Shown here piece after piece: positions 12,114 to 25,300 of a stretch of DNA of 64,000 nucleotides. The notes beneath the pieces were generated by a model. It made no database searches, was not told the DNA's origin, and was given only the letters and a program-made list of their open reading frames with translations. Source of the DNA: Rhabdophis nuchalis (lineage: Eukaryota; Chordata; Lepidosauria; Squamata; Natricidae); NCBI GenBank assembly GCA_039707465.1, contig CM077643.1:321599919-321663918 (forward strand), written 5' to 3'. Every line of letters begins with the position of its first letter. Within the stretch, counting starts at the first letter, position 1. Made by a program: the position numbers and the translations under genes.

Positions 12114-15100
12114 ACTTATGACCACAATTGAGCCCAAAATTTTGGTTGCTAAGCAGGACCATCATTAAGTGAGTTTCACCACATTTTCCAAGTTGGCCAT
12201 GCCCACTGGGTCACATGACCACTGAGCCACTCCCACAAAACAGGCCACACCTTTTGGCTCTCAAAAGAAATTTCAGTAGTGGTACTGTTGATATTTGGCT
12301 CTATTGACTAATAAGTTTGCCCACCACTGCCCTAGAGGGCCAAGTGAGCCGACTCCCACCCCCCCCCCCCCGTGTGTGCATGCGCCGCCTGTTCCCCCTC
12401 CCCCCTCCTCCTCTAGGCCAGCCGGTCCGCAGAATTTTCTTTAAAATGAAACCGGTCCCTGGTGCAAAAAAGGTTGGGGACCCCTGCACTAGGCAATGCC
12501 AGCGGGCGACACCCAAGGGAAGGGCCTTCTCTGTGGCGGGCCCAACCCTCTGGAACGACCTACCCCCCAAACTTAGAACGACCACGGACCTCCGTTCTTT
12601 CCGCCAGAAACTCAAGACGTACTTTTTCCAACAGGCCGGCCTGGCCTAACTTTACCTAGCCTTTAGCCTGACATCAAATTGTTTTAATTGGTTTTTAAGG
12701 GTAATAGTTTAATTTATTGTAAATTTTAGCACAGGGTTAATAATTTAATTTGATTTTAAATTTTGTATATTGTCATGTTTATATATGCTTTTTTAATTTC
12801 CTGTGCACCGCCCCGAGTCCCTTTTTGGGAAAGGGAGCGGTATATAAGTTTAATAAATGAATGAATGAATGGATGGATGGATGCTTCAACAGTCATAAGT
12901 GTGAAAAACAGTCATAAGTCACTTTTTTTTCAGTCCCGTAAGTTTGAATGGTCACTAAATGAATGCTGGTAAGCCAAAGACTACCTTTATCTGGCTGCTT
13001 CCTCTGGAATATCATTTTGTCTTCACGCCCAGATCTCTTTGGGCTCGATCTTGCTGAACATTCACGAAAGTGTTAAAAAATGACTTTTTGAGCAGCCCCT
13101 GTAGCAAGGCAATTTGGTGCCTGGTATTTTAATTTTCTGCTGTTGCTGTATTTGGTTCTTTAGTTTTTTGTTTTGATAAAAAAATTTCATCCATTGTGTA
13201 CCACTTTGAGTCATTTTTCAATGTGGCTGTATAAATTGACTCTGTAATCCCTCTGTGTGCAATGAGGTTTAGTTCTTGGTAAGTATGTTTACAATTGCAA
13301 CCTGCAGCAAATCTTTATACAGAGAAATTGATGCCTACTCCTTGGATCAGTGTTTTTTAAAGGGTAATCCTGAAACCCCCAGAGCTTCTCCAAGAATCCT
13401 TGAAATCAAAATTATTTGCCAGCCTGCGTTGAAAAGTTACACAATGTTAAAATCCTGTCAAAACAATTGTGAGCGAACAGTAGCAAATGTGTCAATTTTA
13501 ATTTTTAATACAGTGAATAGCAATGCAACCCATACAATGCAAGTTTGGGGTCCTCAAAAAATGAGAAGTGGTCCTGAGAGAAAAGGACAAGGGGTCCTTG
13601 GAGGAAAAAAGTTTAAGAAAATTAGATGTATTTTTTTCCAAGACAGTAGAGCTTCTATCAATTTGAACAGAACAGAACAGAACAGAACAGAACAGAATAG
13701 AATAGAATAGAATTCTTTATTGGCCAAGTGTGATTGGACACACAAGGAATTTGTCTTTGGTGCATATACTCTCAGTGTACATAAAAGAAAAAAAAATATT
13801 CATCACAAATCATAAGATACAACACTTAATGATAGTCATAGGGTACAAATAAGCAATCAAATCATACTAGGAAACCATATAAATCTCAAGGATACAAACA
13901 AAAAAGTTACAGTCATGCAGTCATAAGTGGGAGGAGATAGGTAATAGGAATGATGAGAAGATTAATAGCAATAGTAATGCAGACTTAGTAAATAGTTTGA
14001 CAGTGTTGAGGGAATTATTAGCAGAGTGATGGCATTTGGGGAAAAAACTGTTCTAGTGTCTGGTTGTTCTGGTGTGCAGTGCTCTATAGTGTCGTTTTGA
14101 GGGTAGGAGTTGAAACAATTTATGTCCAGGATGCGAGGGGTCTGTAAATATTTTCACAGCCCTCTTTGTGACTCATGCAGTGTACAGGTCCTCAATGGAA
14201 GGCAGGTTGGTAGCAATGGTTTTTTCTGATTATCCTCTGAAGTCTGTGCCTGTCTTGTATTGCAGAGCCAAGCCAGACAGTTATAGAGGTGCAGATGACA
14301 GACTCAATAACTCCTCTGTAGAAGTGAATCAGCAGCTCTTTGGGCAGTTTGAGCTTTCTCAAGCTCAATATTTGAGCAGAAATATTTGATGTCAGGCATG
14401 AAGTGCCCCCACATCAAATATTCTCTAAATGTCTTCTACAGCAGGGGTCCCCAACCTTTTTTGCACCAGGGACCGGTTTCATTTTAAAGCAAATTATGTG
14501 GACCAGCTGGTGTAGAGGAGGAGTGGGAGGGAGGGGAAACAGGTGGCGCACATGTGGGGGGAGTCAGCTCACTCAGCCCTCTAGGGTCTCCAACGGCTCG
14601 AATGGCCGCGCCTGCGCTCTCCCACATTTGGTGTGCGCTCTGACCAGGGGGCTGCCCCCTCCTCCCTCCTCTCTAGCCCTGCGGCCCGGTTCCTATCAAG
14701 CCACGGACCGGCACCGGTCCACGGACCAGGGGTTGGGGACCCCTGTTCTACAGAGTTTGAGAAAAATGCTTTGAAGCAGATCTATATCTAACCCTCCTGT
14801 CTTTTTGCAAGGTCTTAAAAGCCGTAGTTCGGTCGCTGGGTTTGGGATCCATATATGTGGTAGAGCCCATGCAGTGGCTCTGTTAATTGCTATAGATGGA
14901 TTTTGTACCACAGCTGCTGGTTCTAGTGGTATGATTTTTTTTAAAAAAAATATTGTCTCTTGTTTTTGCATACTTTATACTTGTAAGCTGCCCAGAGTCA
15001 TGAAATTGAGATGGGTGGCCATATGAATTGTATTAATAAATACAGTAATATTTTCAATATTTATTATTATCTTGCCCTTCAAAACCAAAATCTTTTTCCA

Positions 15101-16273
15101 TCCTCTGGTTTGGCTCATTCACAAATCTGGCAATGTTTTTTCAGGTTGTTTCCTGTTTATTATTATTTTTTAATGCTGGAAAAGCCTTTAAGATGATAGT
15201 TTTGGAGACCTAACCAAATGCAGTTCTCTACTGCGGTCTCCCTCAAAAATGAGAAACTTTCCTGGTCTCCAAGAGTTGAGAGCAGAATAAAGAGGCAGGC
15301 TGGAGGTAGCATGGAGTTTATCTTCCCAGGCCTGAGTTATAGCCTTCTATGGAGTACAGATGCACCGTACGGTCTTCCCTCTAACTTAAATGTGTCATTG
15401 TGGTAGAAATACAGAGAAGGATGAAGGCCAACCTCACAAAACTGTGTGTGGCAGCTCAAACTGCAGCAAACAGTACCCACCTCCTCATCTCTCCCTGCTG
15501 TGACCCTACCCATCTATGTTTTGGAGACAGGAAGTGGCAATGTGGCTTCCACCATTTGGAAGTTCTTAAAATTCTGACTTTGTGGCAAACCTTTAAACAT
15601 ACCCTACCCCCCCCCCCCCCCCCCATTGAGATCTTAATGATACACATTCTAATTGCTTCCACCCTTTCTTTCTTTTTGGCTAGGAAACCATCCTAGTGAA
15701 GTGCAGCCGTCCTGGTCATGCTTTAATAAACAAGACATACCAGTTTGAAAGGTGGGTGGTCCCAAGAGCAATTTTGGTGTGTGCTGTTTCTTTGAAAGAA
15801 AATAGGATTTGCAGTGAGAACTGATAACAGTCTGTTAGTATCCCAAGATTCCTTTGAGGACTTCCCCTTTAATCATTCAGGCTTAAAATTTGGAACAAAT
15901 AAGAATTCCAAGCTCCCGCTAAATGGAAAAAGCAGAGGGTTTTATCCCCATTTCTTTGAATGCTGTAGAATATCAGATTAGGTTTTTTTTTTTTAAAAAA
16001 ACATAGTTGTGTTACCTCTAAATTAAGCTTCTGATCAAGTGACAACCCTCTTCACAAACAATCTGCAGCAGGTGAACTGTTCCTCTATACCAGGGGTGTC
16101 AAACTCGCAGCGTCACAGTGGCGTCACATGACATATAGAGACTTCCCCCCTTCACTAAACCGTGTGGGGCCGGACCCAGCACGAGCCACGTTCGTGGGCT
16201 GTGAGTTTGACACCCCTGCTCTACACAGTGCAGTGGTATGTCCACATGATGAATGTTACAATAATTACAAGTG

Positions 16274-16354
<81 letters not shown>

Positions 16355-19300
16355 CTCTATTGTCATTGTAATAAAATAAAATTACAGTGAAATTGGGCAT
16401 GGTATTCACATGAACAGATTCCCAGAGCCACACAGAAAGGAAAAAGTTACAGGTAGTCTTCTACTTACAATAGATCATGTAGTGATTTTGTTCAAAGTTA
16501 CAATGGCACTGAAAATATTGACTTGCATCTGTTTTTCACACTTATGCCCATTGCAGTAGCATCCCTTACAGTCACATAATCAAAATTCAGATACTTGGCA
16601 ACTGACTCATATTAATGATAGTTGCTGTGTCCTGGGGTCAGGTGATCACCTTTTGAGATCTTCTGAAAGCAAAGTCAAGGGGGAAGCCAGATTCACTTAA
16701 CAATCAAACTACTACCTTATTAACTATAGTGATTCACTTAACAACTGTGGCAGGAAAAGTCATAAAATGGGGCAAAACTCACTTAACAAATGTCTCACTT
16801 AATAACAGAAATTTTGGACTCAATCAGGGTTGCAAGTTGAGGACTATCTGTACGACATTTGGGGAAAAAATGTAATAGAGAAAAAATTAAAAAGGGCTTA
16901 ACTCTTATTTGGTGTGTGTGTGTGTGTGTAGCCATCAATATACTATGCAAACCTTGGGGTAATATAAATTGCTTTCCTTGTCCTAAAACAGTGTTTCTCA
17001 ACCTTGACGACTTTACATCCTGTGGACTTCAACTCCCAGAATTCCCCAGCCAGCCAGGACAAGAAAGTCACCAAGGTTGAGAAAGACTGTCTTAAAAGAA
17101 CAGGTTTGCAATCTGAGTAAAGCTCATTGATCCAATAGTTTACTTAGAGGTTAAAATGACCTTCTTACTCAAAACATTTTAGCAGCTTCAACTGATACAC
17201 CACTTTTAGACTTATTTGATGGAGAAAGCTTGGTAAGACTTATCTAGCTTTGGTAACTAAATGGGTGATGCTAGGGTTTCCATAAAATTGTGTCAGTAGT
17301 TCTAATTATTGGACTGGGGAGCTTTGATTATATTATCCCCACTGCCCATTGCATTCGCTTCTTATATGCGTTCTTGAGTCCTGTGAAAAATACTTGTTTT
17401 AATTCGTGATTCCCCAGGATATTCAATGCCAAGTTACTCAAGAGACCATCTCTGAATCTAATTTTAACCTCTTTATGAGCATGGTCACAATGTTCCCACC
17501 TAAGGCCATACTTATCTCTTCAGTTACATAACTACACACTGTTAATATTCTCTTTTTCTTTCCTCTCTCTCTCTCTTTTTACAATTAGAGCTAACTTGAC
17601 ATTTTGTATTCAATATTAATTTTTCTTTTTTATGCTTTGATCCTTTTTAGTCTTGAGGGAAATCTGCATGGAACTCAAAGGCTCCAGTTTCTTCCTTTTC
17701 TGTTGGCATTTCTATGAACATAAAACATAGACTGTCTCTCTAGAAATAGGTTGTAGCTGTCAAGGGCCTTCGGCCTTGGCTCTCCCCAGAACATTTTAAA
17801 TGACTACCATCTGATTGTTGCAATATAATTGTGGCTCTACTGTTCTTCTATTTTAATTTCCTGATGTCTAACATAACTTCAGAGTGGGCGTAATTCTTCC
17901 TTACTCAGGGGCTTCTGAGGAAAATTGGCATTGTTAAACTAACATAAAGATTGCATTGAGTAATTTTATTCTTGTTCTTATTCTTTACTCACTGTGATCA
18001 TTGGTTGAAAGAATCTTGTTTTATTTTTCTCAGGGTTTATAGCACATCTGATTCACAAGTGACAGTATTTGCAGATATTTCTCCTTTGCTAATCTCTTTG
18101 CTGGATGGGTAAGTAAAACTGAAAGCAAAAAAAAAAGTTCAGAACTATTTTAAGGAAAGAAAGACATGATTATATGTCTGCTACAGATGTATGCCTACAA
18201 TCTTTTCTCCCAGACGGTAGAACACCTAATTAAGAATGTTGTAAATTAAATACCTCAGGAAGACTCAGTCCCAAAGACATTCTAGTGAATCTCTAAAAGT
18301 AAAGGTTCCCCTTGCACATATGTGCTAGTTGTTCCCAACTCTAGGGGGTGGTGCTCTTCTCCTTTTCAAAGCCGAAGAGCCAGCGCTGTCCGAAGATGTC
18401 TCCGTGGTCATGTAGCTAGCATGACTAAATGTCAAAGGTGCACGGAACACTGTTACCTTCCCACCAAAGGTGGTTCCTATTTTTCTACCTGCATTTTTAC
18501 ATGTTTTCAAACTGCTAGGTTGGCAGAAGCTGGGACAAGTAATGGGAGCTCACTCTGTTACCCAGCGCTAGGGATTCGAACCGCCGAACTGCCAACCTTT
18601 CTAATTGACAAGCTCAGCATCTTAGCCACTGAGCTACCGCATCCCTTAGTGCAGGGGTCTGCAAAGTTGGCTCTTTTAAGACTGGTGGACTTCAACTCCC
18701 AGAATGCTCCAGCCAGCATGAGCCAACTTTGCAGACATCTTAGTGAATTTCTAGTGCACATCAAAATGGCAGGGTTTTTTTAACCTTTTAAGGTTTAAGG
18801 TTTAAGTAACACTAGATCACAGAGGAAGGATTCCTTCTCCAAATGTTGTTTGTCTGCACCAATAACCACATTTTCTATTAACTGCACTTACCGTAATATA
18901 CTGATTGGAGAAGCTTTGTCCTCAACTGCAACCAGTTTCTGTTTCAAAATATAGTACCTACTTTGAAACATGTTCTTCCCCACAGTTATTACCGTTTGAA
19001 ATCTGTTTACATTGGATTGCGATTGCTCATTCCATATTTTTGATTAAAGACTGTATTCTACTCCGAGTACCACATAAATAAGTACAGAAAAAAATTACTA
19101 TTCCAAATAGAATAATTAGATATCTTCTAATTGAATATCTAAGGACTTTTCTTACATATCAGAAATACTGCCCTGAAATCACAGAAGATCCTTTGCTAAA
19201 ACCTGCCCCTTTTTTCTAATTCTGATTCCTTTTTATGTAAATAGGCATATTTTTCATTTTCCTTTTTCTCTGCATTATATCCTGTTTTATCTATTGATTC

Positions 19301-22300
19301 ATCATAACATTCTTGAGAGTTATATTACTCTAAGGGTAGATTTGGTTGGAAAGCCAGAGTAACATGTTAGAGAATTTACTGCTCCAATAGACCATGAATT
19401 AATGTGCTTTATAACCATGAAACCCTTACAGGTAGGTATCTGACTTCATTATAAAGTCTCTCCATCTGGGATACTATTTGGGGAATGTTGGGTTCTTGAA
19501 AATACTGTCTGTGTGCTATCTAAAGCTTGCAGGGCAAGTACATTTCTTGCTTCCATATTGAAGCAAGAAATGTACATTCAATTTTGAGTTTTAAAAAAAG
19601 ATTTCTAACCCAGGCATCACAGTCAAATTTAGGTACATGCTATGTGCTACATAGTGTAGCAGGAAACAGGATCTTGTAAATGAATCATGTTGGCATTACT
19701 ACACTTATTTCTTATTAAGTTTTCAGTGATACTCTATGTTAAATAATGTTCTCAGTGATACTCTAAAGCAGAGACTGGAGCCTTTTTGGAGGGAGAGGGG
19801 GGGGCCTGGCACCTCAATCCCATTTTATTAAAAAATGTCCACCATAAGACGTAAACGATGTGGCCATTGTCACCAAAGTGAACAGATTTTTGGGCTTTGG
19901 ATGAAGAAATTAATGGATGGAAAGAATGTGTTCATTGTGCTTCTTATTTTACTGCACACACCCAAAATCTTGTTTGCTGAAAATTGGAAGTATTGCGGTC
20001 AGCTTGCCAATGGAACACAGTCTCTTGCCTCTGTTCCAGCTGTCTGATCCAGGATACAAGCTCCAAGGAATAAATAGCAATAGCAATAGCACTTAGACTT
20101 ATATACTGCTTCATAGTGCTTTGCAGCCCTCTCTAAGCGGTTTACAGAGTCAGCATATTACCTCTAACAATCTGGATCCTCATTTTACTGACCTTGGAAG
20201 GATGGAAGGCTGAGTCAACCTTGAGCTAGATGAGATTCGATCTGCCAAACTGCTGGCAGCCAGTGATCAGCAGAAGTAGCCTGCAGTACAGTGGTGGCGC
20301 ACTGTAATCATTGCGCCACCACGGCTCATCAAATGGGAAAATGCTATCCTAAAATCAGTGATCTGATTTTGCTTCTGCCCTTCTATCTTTTCTACTCTGT
20401 AGCATTCCTTGTGTCCTGCTAGGAAGGAAGAAACTTATTTCCTCATTCATAGAAATTTTCAACTGGGGATAGGTAAAAGAGACAGACAGGCGGGGTGTTC
20501 TTACATTGATTTTTCCAGTGCTACAATGAGAAGGGCCCTCTTCTGTGCAAAATAGTAAGCTTCCTTCCTTCCAAGGTTGTTTTGACCACTTAATGTTTGT
20601 CTTTAAGAATCACTTCTCTATTTTTCAGGTTCAATGTGTGTATTATGGCTTATGGGCAGACTGGCAGTGGGAAAACATACACAATGTTGGGCCCACAGCT
20701 TGAAAACAGTTTCTGTTTCTCATTGGAAGATGAGACAGAATTAGGAATGATTCCTAGAGCCAGCAAAGAAGTATTCAGGTATTGATTATATTGAACTATG
20801 CATGTATGTATTTCAGTTTTCTTTCAGAAAACAATTACCATAAGAGTCTCAAAGTTGCAGTTCCAATCAGATAGTCAGAGAGACAATCATCCCCCCCCCA
20901 TTTCCATCAGAAGGGATGGGGGGCACGAACCCCAACAATGCATTCTTTAAAAAGCTTAATAAAATCCATGTCTCAAAAGGATACTGTAATAGACTTTTTT
21001 TTTTTTTACAATCAGTCTAAGAGTGGAAAGTTTCCAGAGTTGTTTGGCAGATTGTTACAGAACATAAAGGCCTTTCTAAAGAAGTTGCTGTGATGTAATC
21101 ATCAGTCTGATGACAGATGGACATCATTAATACATTTACTGTACTGGATCTTATTTTTCCTCAATCAATCATGAAAAGAGCAAATCATCTGAGTGGAACT
21201 TGAATAGTTCCTGTGGCCTATAATTTAAATAATTGTGAACCCCCATTCAGAAAATACGAAAGTGGGCATTTAACACTTATCAGTACACTTAGATAAAATA
21301 AATCAGCTGACGGCAAATGGTTGCAGTTTCAGTACAGAATTATTTACACTTTTCATTCATGGTGTTTCTGAACAAGTCTGTCTCTGTTGCAGTGATTGAT
21401 GCCTTTTCTCCATTATTCTTTGTGATTTTCAATCAGGACTTTGTATAGTTACTGTGCAAAGAGGCTTCCTCTTTTTACAATTATCAGATTGTTCTTTGAA
21501 ATTTGGGGATAGTCTTTTAATAAAGGATAATGGCAGATGTGCACAAGCAGCTGGGTGCCCCTTCCATGTCTGAATCAGGCACTGTATGTTCTACAAAATA
21601 CCCTTGAGCATTTGAATTATTGAGAGATGAAATGAAAACTGCTATCTGTCAAGGAACCTAGTGAACTTGTACACAGAGAGGCTGAAGTTATGAGGAATTG
21701 GATGCAGAAATATGTCAGTGGAGGAAACTTTGCTGGCTCTGTTTACTGCAAGTTGTCCTGTTGACGACAGAGGAATCAATAATTTAAACATCAGTCTTGA
21801 AACTGTGCAGTTCTTTATGCAAGCTGTTGCAGGATATGACTTGAGAGTTTCTACATAAACTCTGAGATCTTATGTGCCAGAGAATGTGAATATAACACCT
21901 TGAATTGCTAGATATATGCTGTTATATTTCAATTCTATTTTCATGCAAAGAGATCTACTAGTCCCGGGGGAGAAATGGACTTGCTCAGGCAGCCTTCTAG
22001 TCAAGGAGGACCTCGTTTTGACTCCACCTGATATATACTGTACAGCAGGGGTCTCCAACCATTGCAACTTTAAGTGTGAAGGACTTCAGCTCTCAGAGGT
22101 CTGGGAGCTGAAGTCCTTCAGACTTAAAGTTGCAAAGGTTGGAGACCCCTGCTGTACATGAAATGGTAATTGTCCACTAGGCTTTGAATTATCACTGCAT
22201 CTTCTTGGGTTAAAAATAGAACATCTACATAAAATATCTATAAAATACGTCTATCTATAGTACCCTGTGACCTTCCAACAACTTAATATAGAAGATTGGC

Positions 22301-25300
22301 AATGCATTTGTTAATAAATACATTAATAATTATTAATGTATTTGCAATATTTTGTTAATGTAACCTTACAGCTCAGGTATCTCAGAAAAGCAACAAATAT
22401 CGAAGATTGTGGACTTTTGGTATCCATCCAAGCCGTAATAATCTGCTGAATCACTGACGTAGCTTATTTAGGTTTTTTTTTTAAAAAAAATTCCAGTGTT
22501 TTAAATCCTTTTTCTTATTTCAGGCTTCTTTCAGAGAAGTCACCAGGGAGCCATTGGGTTGAGGTTTCTGTTGTAGAAGTGTATAATAATGAAGTTTTTG
22601 ATCTTCTGGCCAAAGACAACTCTGGAAGGCTGAATGGCATCAAAAGGGGTATAATGACAAATAAAGAAGGAAAGAATGATATTCCACTTCTTACCAATGA
22701 GTGAGTACTTCAGGGAGTGTCTTTGAGTAACAACTTGTTGTGCAACATGTGTCACTGGGCATTGTCAAAAAATGTGAGCTTAATATCTATCATAGTGTCT
22801 TCCATTCCATATCTGTTTGTGGCTTCTTAGCATTGTAACAGGGTGTTTTATTTTTTTAACCTCTTGATTGCATGGAAACATGTATTCTATTTCCTCTCCG
22901 AAATTTATGTAATTTAAGAATATCCCAATGAGGAAGGATTATAGGGGCACATGCAAATCCCACTGCGATATTTCTATGTGTACAGCTCCTCCTACATTTA
23001 TCACAAAGATCCAAAAAGGAGCAATAAGCAAATATGACCTATGTGTTTGGGAATCTTTATAGCATTCAGGAGCCAGGTTTAAGTGTGGAAAACAATCATA
23101 AGTTACAATTTTGCTTATACAGGTTTTATGATGGTCCCTGGCTTATCCCAAAGATGCTTTCTCAAGAGGCAACTGGACTTTCTGCTTTTTCTTGGAAGGT
23201 GTTTCGCTTCTCATCCAATCATTCAGCTGAAGAAGCTTCTTGAATGAGAAGCGAAACATCTTCAAAGAATGACAAGAATGTTCAGTTGCCTCTTGAAAAA
23301 GCACCTTTGGGACAACCAGGACCTGGATGACTGAGAATCTACATAGACGGATCACTTAGCAACTGTTTGAAGTTATGAGTTTCCCCCACCCCAAAATACT
23401 TATGACCAGTTCCAAACGTCCAAAATCCTGGGAGGGGGGGAAGCAGAATAGTCATGTGATCACATTTTGAATGCTCAGCAATCGACCTACATTTTACAGC
23501 AGGGATCCCCAACCTTTTTTGCAACAGGGACTGGTTTCATTTTAAAGAAAATTCTGCGGACTGGCTGGCGTAGAGGAGGAGCGGAGGGGGGAGGGGGAAC
23601 AGGCAGTGCATGCACAAATGGGGGAGTCGGCTCACTCGGCCCTCTAGGGCCTCCAACGGCACGAATGGCTGTGCCTGCGTTCTCCCGCATCCGGTGCGCA
23701 CTCTGCCCAGGGGGCTGGCCCCTCCTCCTCCTCTCCGGCCCTGCGGCCTGGTTCCTATCAAGCCACGGACCGGCACCGGTCCGCGACCCGAGGGTTGGGG
23801 ACCCCTGTTTTACAGTACAGGAGAGCTATGGATGATTTTAAGAAGAATGTTGCCATTTCTTGTGTTAAATTCCAAAGTAAACTCTGTTTCTGACCTCGGT
23901 GGAATTGAGATTTCTTTTCACTGCTCCTTCAGCTTGCAAAGTTGTGTTGCACAGGGCAAGCATTCCATGTACTGTTTGGCAGAGGAAGGGAGAGAGGGAA
24001 ATGGAACTCAGACACAACAGTCCTTTTATTTCTTTATAAACTATAATATACTGCACCCACAAAGGAGATAATTTAAGGCAGTATTTTTGTCTGTGGGTTT
24101 TACTAACATAAGCAAACCACTGGAGCTTTGTTTATGTGTTTCTCTGTCATTGCCAAAAAACCCTTGATTTAAAAATATGCCAAACACACTGGGGGTGGGA
24201 GAGTCTGAGCAGACATAATTCCCTCCATCTGGTTTTATAATCTGCGTTCCCTGATCACAGAACAGGGAGGGAAAAACTGTTGTTTGTTTCACAATCATGG
24301 TTGGAACATTTCCTTAAGGCTGATGTTTTAGGAGCAGTAAATTTTCTTTTTATATTTAATGGCTAGTGGGAAGGGAGCTGGATTCTGTCTCATTAAAAAC
24401 ATTTTTTTTAAAAAAAGTTAAATAATAAGTGCATGATTAATTTGAAAGGGGAATAATATTTTGAGACTTCAAAGGTTGCTTTTAAAAAAAAAAAAATCAA
24501 CATTTGAGCTCTTAAATTTTAGTAAGAATTAAATAAAACCAGATAACTGTTGGAATTTTGTCATCTTCTAAAGTAAGTTTTTAAAAGTGCAACTTCGCTT
24601 TGTTCACAGTGCTGCCAGTTTTTGGCCCATTTCTCCACTTTTACGGGAATGGATGGGGAGGGTTTTAAAGAACAGAGCGAGTACCATCAACCAGTGTTTC
24701 TCAAACTCAGCAACTTTAAGATGTGTTTACTTGAACTCCCAGAATTCCCCCACCATTGCAAAGGACTAAGTATAATCCCCCATCTCTTAAAATCTTCCAG
24801 TATCCTTACTCTGACTTTGGTGGGCAAACGTTGCGCTTTTGGAAAGTGGCCATCAATACATCAGGCCCGATATAACCATCAAGTTGTTAGAGGTTCTGCT
24901 TTCCATTTCTAAGCCATGGCTCCCCAACCTGTGGGCCACATGTACACACACACACACACACACGTGCTAGCAACACTGTGTCACGTGGATGCTTTTGCCC
25001 CTGTGTCCACTGCACGCATGTGCCCCCCCCCCCCGTTCACACATGCATGCATGCCTAAAGGCACTTGTCCCTCCCTCCCCCTCCTGGCTGCCAACCCAAA
25101 AAGATTGGGAAGCTCTGTTGTAAACCATTTCATTATTCTAATGCTGGTTGTTTAGAGCCGTGGTAGCACAGTGGTTAGAATGCAGTATTGCGGACTAATT
25201 CTACTGACTGCCAACCGTTTGATTCTCACCTGTTCAAGGTTGACTCAGCCTTCCATCCAATGGTGGGTTTCTGCAGGTTTGCACCTACTCGCAAGAGCCG

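Larger units (their letters stand above)
10872..12486. mobile_element. hAT-like element (GGGGTCCCCAACC family) grown by internal insertions
   Basis: Left terminus AAGGGGTCCCCAACCCCC, right terminus AAAAGGTTGGGGACCCCTG. Perfect 8-bp duplication CACTAGGC at 10864-10871 and 12487-12494. Relatives at 14442, 23500 and 44323 are only 304-434 bp; the extra length here is the inverted repeat at 10943-11405, purine-rich repeats and another degraded element ending CCCACCACTG near 12330. Confidence 0.85.
10742..12885 (+). mobile_element. L2/CR1-clade LINE 3' fragment split by a 1.6-kb hAT insertion
   Basis: 5' piece 10742-10871 reads (with one frame) [20 protein letters not shown] then [17 protein letters not shown]. 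3' piece 12487-12885 resumes with [20 protein letters not shown] and ends GAGCGGTATATAAGTTTAAT plus (AATG)n. Confidence 0.85.
10161..12987. mobile_element. Tigger-like DNA element split by nested SINE, LINE and hAT insertions
   Basis: Left end CAGGCAGTTCTCAATTTATG at 10161 after TA; right end AAGCCAAAGACTACCTTT followed by TA at 12988-12989. Internal pieces 10161-10335, 10700-10741 and about 12890-12987 are collinear with the 389-401-bp family copies; all else between is inserted. Confidence 0.7.

Noticed and set aside
18297..18648. tRNA gene on the minus strand (A and B boxes visible)
   Set aside because: It belongs to a 350-bp SINE with family members at 7860, 49482 and 50525; no complete cloverleaf.
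19535..19578. Short inverted repeat as a miRNA hairpin
   Set aside because: Stem is about 16 bp and directly adjacent with almost no loop; no conservation information available.
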